From assembly GCA_003157715.1 (NCBI GenBank), contig PMKK01000091.1, positions 1 to 9,860 of the forward strand: a stretch of DNA of 9,860 nt. Direction: 5' to 3'. This DNA is from Actinomycetota bacterium (GTDB lineage: Bacteria; Actinomycetota; Thermoleophilia; UBA2241). A program made the position numbers and the translations under genes. Positions 6,526-9,860 of this stretch are shown piece after piece (positions within the stretch are counted from its first letter, which is position 1; each line of letters begins with the position of its first letter). Under the pieces are notes generated by a model. That model was not told the origin of the DNA. It ran no database searches and saw only the letters and a program-made list of their open reading frames with translations.

Positions 6526-6864
6526 GTGAGCTACTCGGTGATCGATGCCAAGGACTTCGAAGGCCGCCGCACGCCGGTCGCGCAGGCGCTGGGCGCGGCG
6601 ACGATCAGGGCGAACCAGTTCGACTCGCAGCCGAACGAGGCCAGTCACGAGCACGACGAACTCCGCTCGAGCCAGGAGGAGCTCTACGTCGTGCTGCGCG
6701 GCAAGGGCGATCTCATTGTCGACGGCGAGACCGTCGGCCTCGAGCCGGGACGCTACGTGCTCGTGGGACCGTCGGCGCGGCGCCAGGTCGTCGCTGGGCT
6801 CGAGGGCCTTTCGTATCTCGTGATCGGGGGCCTGGTCGAAGGCGAGGCCGCTGACACGGTGTGA
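6526..6864 (+). CDS. Small single-domain cupin protein
   Basis: This 112-residue protein starts at GTG with GGAGG 6 bases upstream and begins SYSVIDAKDFEG. The cupin motif 1 region is present: His41, His43 and Glu51/52 in SHEHDELRSSQEELYVVLRGKG, then DLIVDGETVGLEPGRYVLVGPSARRQVVAG as the second half of the barrel. In cupin motif 2 the usual PxGxxH is replaced by GPSARRQ, so the fourth metal ligand (His) is missing; the site may bind metal weakly or the protein may be a non-catalytic ligand sensor. Single-domain cupins of this type are common but rarely characterised. It follows the aminotransferase by 140 bases and precedes aspA by 43 bases on the same strand, so it may serve this pathway (isomerase, dioxygenase-like enzyme or small-molecule sensor); none of these is supported beyond context. 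Confidence 0.82.
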   Translation: MSYSVIDAKDFEGRRTPVAQALGAATIRANQFDSQPNEASHEHDELRSSQEELYVVLRGKGDLIVDGETVGLEPGRYVLVGPSARRQVVAGLEGLSYLVIGGLVEGEAADTV

Positions 6865-6907
6865 ACCGGGGGCGCATCCTCCGTCAATCGCTACCGGGGA
6901 GCAGACG

Positions 6908-8380
6908 ATGCCTGGTCTCGAGACTCGCGTCGAACATGATCTTCTTGGCGATCGCCAAGTGCCGGCCGACGCCTACTACGGCGTCCACACCCTGCGTGCC
7001 CGGGAGAACTTCCCCATCACCGGCATCGCCATCTCGTCGTATCCGGATCTGGTCAACGCTCTGGCGGCGGTCAAACACGCCGCCGCCGCCGCGAACCGTG
7101 ATCTGGGTCTGCTCTCAGGCGACAAGGCCGCGGCCATCCTGAAGGCCTGCGACGAGATCCGGTCCGGAGGGCTGCACGACCACTTCGTCGTCGACGTCAT
7201 CCAGGGCGGCGCCGGGACCTCGGCCAACATGAACGCCAACGAGGTCATCGCCAACCGGGCCCTGGAGCATCTCGGCCACGGGCGTGGCGAGTACGCTTTT
7301 CTGCACCCGCTCGACGACGTGAACAAAGGGCAGAGCACCAACGACGTCTACCCCACGGCGGTGAAAGTGGCGTTGCGCTACGCCGCCGATCGCCTGCTCG
7401 AGGCGATGGGTATCCTGCGCGCTGCCTTCGCCGCCAAGGCGGCCACGCTGACGGAGGTCGTGAAAGTCGGGCGTACGCAGATGCAGGACGCCGTCCCCAT
7501 GACGCTCGGACAGGAGTTCACGGCCTACGCGATCATGATCGGCGAGGACGAGCGCCGGCTCGCCGAGGCTTGCCGGCTCATCGAAGAGGTCAACCTGGGC
7601 GGCACCGCCATCGGCACGCGGCTCAACGCTCCGCCGCGGTACTGCGAGCTGGCCTGCCGGTACCTGACGGAGATCACCGGTATCTCGCTCATCATCTCGC
7701 CGAACCTGATCGAAGCCACTCAGGACCCCGGTTCCTTCGTTCAGATCTCCGGCGTCCTCAAGCGGATCGCCGTCAAGCTGTCGAAGATCTGCAACGACCT
7801 GAGGCTGCTGTCGTCGGGTCCCAGGGCGGGGCTGAACGAGATCAACCTGCCCCCGGTGCAGGCCGGTTCGAGCATCATGCCGGGAAAGGTCAATCCGGTC
7901 ATCCCGGAAGTGGTCAATCAGATCGCCTTCGAAGTGATCGGCAACGATGTCACCGTCAGCTTCGCCGCCGAGGCCGGTCAGCTCCAGCTCAATGCGTTCG
8001 AGCCGATCATCGCGCACTCCCTGTTCGAGAGCATCACGCACCTGGAGATGGGCTGCCGCACGCTCGCCGAGCGCTGCGTCGGGGGGATCACCGCGAACGT
8101 CGGCCACCTCAGGGCCCAGGTGCAGAACTCGATCGGGCTCGCGACCGCGCTCAACCCCATCTTCGGCTACGCTCAGGCCACCGCCGTCGCGCAAGAGGCC
8201 GCCGCGACGGGCCGGACCGTGCCCGACATCGTCCTGTCCAAAGGCCTTCTGACCAAGGAGCGGCTCGACGAGGTCCTGAGCCCCGAAGCGCTGGCGGGCG
8301 TGCCGATACCGGCCCAGCCGCCCGAGTTCACCGCCCCCGGTCGCACCTCGCCAGGACCGTCGTCAGGAACTCCCACGTAG
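6908..8380 (+). CDS. aspA: Aspartate ammonia-lyase (aspartase)
   Basis: Aspartase reversibly converts L-aspartate to fumarate and ammonia, as a cytosolic homotetramer of the aspartase/fumarase superfamily. The 490 residues contain the three conserved regions: GTSANMNANEV (Thr104, Ser105), KGQSTNDVYPT (Ser143, Thr144, Asn145) and the signature loop GSSIMPGKVNP (320-330) with predicted catalytic base Ser321 and substrate-binding Lys327 and Asn329. The segment GRTQMQDAVPMTLGQEF has Gln191 where fumarases and some Bacillus aspartases have His; E. coli-type AspA also has Gln there (recollection), which favours aspartase over class II fumarase. GGGGAG at 6896-6901 is 6 bases from the ATG. The C-terminus has a Pro/Ser/Thr/Gly-rich tail of about 20 residues beyond the conserved fold, and its last 53 bases are shared with the oppositely oriented pepD. 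It would feed fumarate to a reductive or cyclic pathway during amino-acid fermentation (inference). Confidence 0.93.
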   Translation: MPGLETRVEHDLLGDRQVPADAYYGVHTLRARENFPITGIAISSYPDLVNALAAVKHAAAAANRDLGLLSGDKAAAILKACDEIRSGGLHDHFVVDVIQGGAGTSANMNANEVIANRALEHLGHGRGEYAFLHPLDDVNKGQSTNDVYPTAVKVALRYAADRLLEAMGILRAAFAAKAATLTEVVKVGRTQMQDAVPMTLGQEFTAYAIMIGEDERRLAEACRLIEEVNLGGTAIGTRLNAPPRYCELACRYLTEITGISLIISPNLIEATQDPGSFVQISGVLKRIAVKLSKICNDLRLLSSGPRAGLNEINLPPVQAGSSIMPGKVNPVIPEVVNQIAFEVIGNDVTVSFAAEAGQLQLNAFEPIIAHSLFESITHLEMGCRTLAERCVGGITANVGHLRAQVQNSIGLATALNPIFGYAQATAVAQEAAATGRTVPDIVLSKGLLTKERLDEVLSPEALAGVPIPAQPPEFTAPGRTSPGPSSGTPT

Positions 8381-9776
8381 CGGCCACCGAGTTTATGCTC
8401 AGACTCTCATCGGGGGTGTGCACGCCGGCGAGGTTCGGCCCGAAGCTGATCATGTCCGTGCGCGGCAGCTTCTCTTTGAGCAGGCCGCATTCGAGTCCGG
8501 CGTGAATGGCCCGCAGACGCGGGTCGCGGCCGGAGAGCTCTCTGTAGACGCCGACGCACAGCTCCCGGATCTTGGACTCCGCTTCGTAGCGCCAGGCGGG
8601 ATACCCGCCCGTCCTGACGCTCGTGGCGCCGGCCAGGCCCGCCAAGGCCTCGACCCTGCGGGCGAGGTCCTCCATGACCGAGCCGACGCAGCTTCTGACA
8701 GAGATCGTCAACTTGATGGCCTCGCCCGACTGCTCGAGCACTCCGAGGTTCAGGCTGCTTTCCACGAGACCCTCGAGGTCCCTGCTCATGGACTGAACGC
8801 CGTTTGGGGCGATCAGCAGGAAGTCTATGAGCTTCCCGGTGGAAGCGCCGTCGAGCCGGCGCGCGACCTCGCCGGCGGGGGTCGCGACGACCCTGATGAC
8901 CGGGTCCGCGCCGGCAGACTCCGCCCTCAGGTCGCTGGACAGGCGTTCCACGATGGTCGCGATCTTCGCCAGTACCGGGGCTTGCGCCGTGACAGTCGCT
9001 CGGGCTTCTCTGGCGATCGCGTTGGGTTTGGAGCCCCCCGAGATCGCGGCGATGCCGAACTCGCCCGCCGCTCTCGCCGCGTCGAGCAGCCGTCCCAGCA
9101 GCTTGATCGCGTTGGCCCGCTGCTGGACGATCTCCAGCCCCGAGTGTCCGCCCTTCAGGCCTGAGACCTCCAGCAGGAGCGCGCCGCCCGGGGCGCTCTC
9201 CCACCGCGCGTCGAACTCGCACACGAGCTGGACGCCGCCGGCGCAGCTCACAAAGAGGACATCCTCTTCCTCGGCGTCGATGTTCAGCAGCGTCGTTCCG
9301 GCGAGATGGTCGGCGTTCAGGGCGTGGGCGCCGGTCATGCCGGTCTCCTCGCCGGTCGTGACGAGCAGCTCGAGCGGCGGGTGGGGGAGGTCCGTGCCGT
9401 CCAGCAGGGCCAGGCCGTACGCCACCGCGATGCCGTTGTCGGCGCCGAGCGTCGTGCCGTCGGCCCGCACGATGTCGCCCTCGACCTTCAGCGGCAGGGG
9501 GTCCCTGGAGAAATCGTGCGGCGAACCCGCGGACTTCTCGCCGACCATGTCCATGTGTCCCTGGACGATCACGGCGGGGGCATCCTCGTAGCCGGCCGTC
9601 CCGGGCTTCTTGATGATGACGTTGAGGGCCTCGTCCTGATAGACCTCAAGTGCCCTCTGCCTGGCAAAGCCGACCAGGTAATCGCTCGCCTGCTTCTCGT
9701 TTCCCGAACATCTCGGAATACGGGTGAGCTCCTCGAAGTAGTGAAACACCGCTCGTGGATGTAAGCCTTCCAGCAT
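8328..9776 (-). CDS. pepD: Aminoacyl-histidine dipeptidase (Xaa-His dipeptidase, peptidase M20C)
   Basis: This cytosolic zinc dipeptidase (carnosinase-like) cleaves dipeptides including Xaa-His. With the ATG at 9776 it has 482 residues, the usual size. Di-zinc ligands and catalytic residues are recognisable: GHMDM (His74, Asp76), LGADNG (bridging Asp113), TTGEETGM (Glu143, Glu144), NIDAEEE (Asp167) and GVHTPDE (His453). GLKGGHSG and the long insertion before HAGLECG match the lid/dimerisation domain of M20C. I prefer the ATG at 9776 over the in-frame GTG at 9788 because AAAGGTG (9786-9792) is a good Shine-Dalgarno 9 bases before the ATG, whereas it overlaps the GTG itself; homologues also begin close to LxGLxPxxVFxYFEE. 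The gene converges on aspA and its stop lies inside it. A role in peptide nutrition fits the secreted peptidase and aspartase in the same window. Confidence 0.94.
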   Translation of the reverse strand: MLEGLHPRAVFHYFEELTRIPRCSGNEKQASDYLVGFARQRALEVYQDEALNVIIKKPGTAGYEDAPAVIVQGHMDMVGEKSAGSPHDFSRDPLPLKVEGDIVRADGTTLGADNGIAVAYGLALLDGTDLPHPPLELLVTTGEETGMTGAHALNADHLAGTTLLNIDAEEEDVLFVSCAGGVQLVCEFDARWESAPGGALLLEVSGLKGGHSGLEIVQQRANAIKLLGRLLDAARAAGEFGIAAISGGSKPNAIAREARATVTAQAPVLAKIATIVERLSSDLRAESAGADPVIRVVATPAGEVARRLDGASTGKLIDFLLIAPNGVQSMSRDLEGLVESSLNLGVLEQSGEAIKLTISVRSCVGSVMEDLARRVEALAGLAGATSVRTGGYPAWRYEAESKIRELCVGVYRELSGRDPRLRAIHAGLECGLLKEKLPRTDMISFGPNLAGVHTPDESLSINSVAATWEFLTTVLARCDRGR

Positions 9777-9785
9777 TCGCCGTGG

Positions 9786-9792
9786 CACCTTT
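9786..9792 (-). promoter_or_regulatory. Ribosome binding site of pepD
   Basis: On the minus strand AAAGGTG matches the anti-Shine-Dalgarno sequence and lies 9 bases before the ATG at 9776. The GTG in it is the alternative in-frame start, so this motif argues against using that codon. Confidence 0.6.
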
Positions 9793-9823
9793 CTGGCTCG
9801 TTACTTCCTTCGGCCGGCGAACC

Positions 9824-9860
9824 GCCGCCGACCGCGCGCCGCCGACCGCGCGCCGCCGAC
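9824..9860. repeat. 14-base GC-rich tandem repeat upstream of pepD, cut by the right edge
   Basis: GCCGCCGACCGCGC is present at 9824-9837 and 9838-9851 without mismatch, and the first nine bases of a third unit fill 9852-9860. The array therefore continues, or the contig ends, beyond the window. It begins about 48 bases before the pepD start, in the position expected for its promoter or leader. Confidence 0.85.

Noticed and set aside
9777..9788. GTG at 9788 as the pepD start
   Set aside because: It would place the Shine-Dalgarno-like AAAGGTG on the start codon itself; the ATG at 9776 has correct spacing and matches homologue N-termini.

Overview
The window is very GC-rich (about two thirds G+C by eye). 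It carries seven genes whose closest recognisable relatives belong to peptide- and amino-acid-degrading, ferredoxin-using anaerobes. The G+C content, the strong purine-rich ribosome binding sites, the GTG start of one gene and the mixture of families (oxygen-sensitive indolepyruvate:ferredoxin oxidoreductase, secreted papain-like peptidase, M20C dipeptidase, aspartase) fit a high-GC, probably anaerobic bacterium. An actinobacterial lineage is my best guess, but no rRNA or other phylogenetic marker is present, so this is weak. No mobile element, CRISPR array, tRNA or rRNA was seen.

Layout. At the left edge (1-563, minus) lies the N-terminal part of a secreted papain-family (C1) cysteine peptidase that runs off the window. 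A 381-base divergent intergenic region (564-944) follows; it holds a GC-rich stem-loop and a weak promoter-like hexamer. Six plus-strand genes then run from 945 to 8380: iorA and iorB (alpha and beta subunits of indolepyruvate/2-oxoacid:ferredoxin oxidoreductase), a PaaK-type aryl-acid CoA ligase, a class III (glutamate-semialdehyde-aminomutase-like) PLP aminotransferase, a small cupin and an aspartate ammonia-lyase. The first three are joined by ATGA stop/start overlaps and are almost certainly one translationally coupled unit. The last three have gaps of 52, 140 and 43 bases and may be the same or a second transcript. On the minus strand, pepD (Xaa-His/aminoacyl-histidine dipeptidase, M20C) converges on aspA; their coding ends overlap by 53 bases. 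A 14-base tandem repeat begins just upstream of pepD and runs off the right edge.

How the genes may work together (inference). A secreted peptidase and a cytosolic dipeptidase would release amino acids. Aspartase would remove ammonia from aspartate to give fumarate. An aminotransferase could supply a 2-oxo acid that IorAB converts oxidatively to an acyl-CoA plus reduced ferredoxin, with the PaaK-type ligase linking the free aryl acid and its CoA ester. The same IorAB/ligase pair can also run in the assimilatory direction (aryl acid to aryl-CoA to aryl-2-oxo acid). The least explained parts are the class III aminotransferase with a YNG in place of the usual YHG, the cupin, and an in-frame 18-base minisatellite that inserts about 60 Gly/Ala/Thr/His/Arg-rich residues into IorA.
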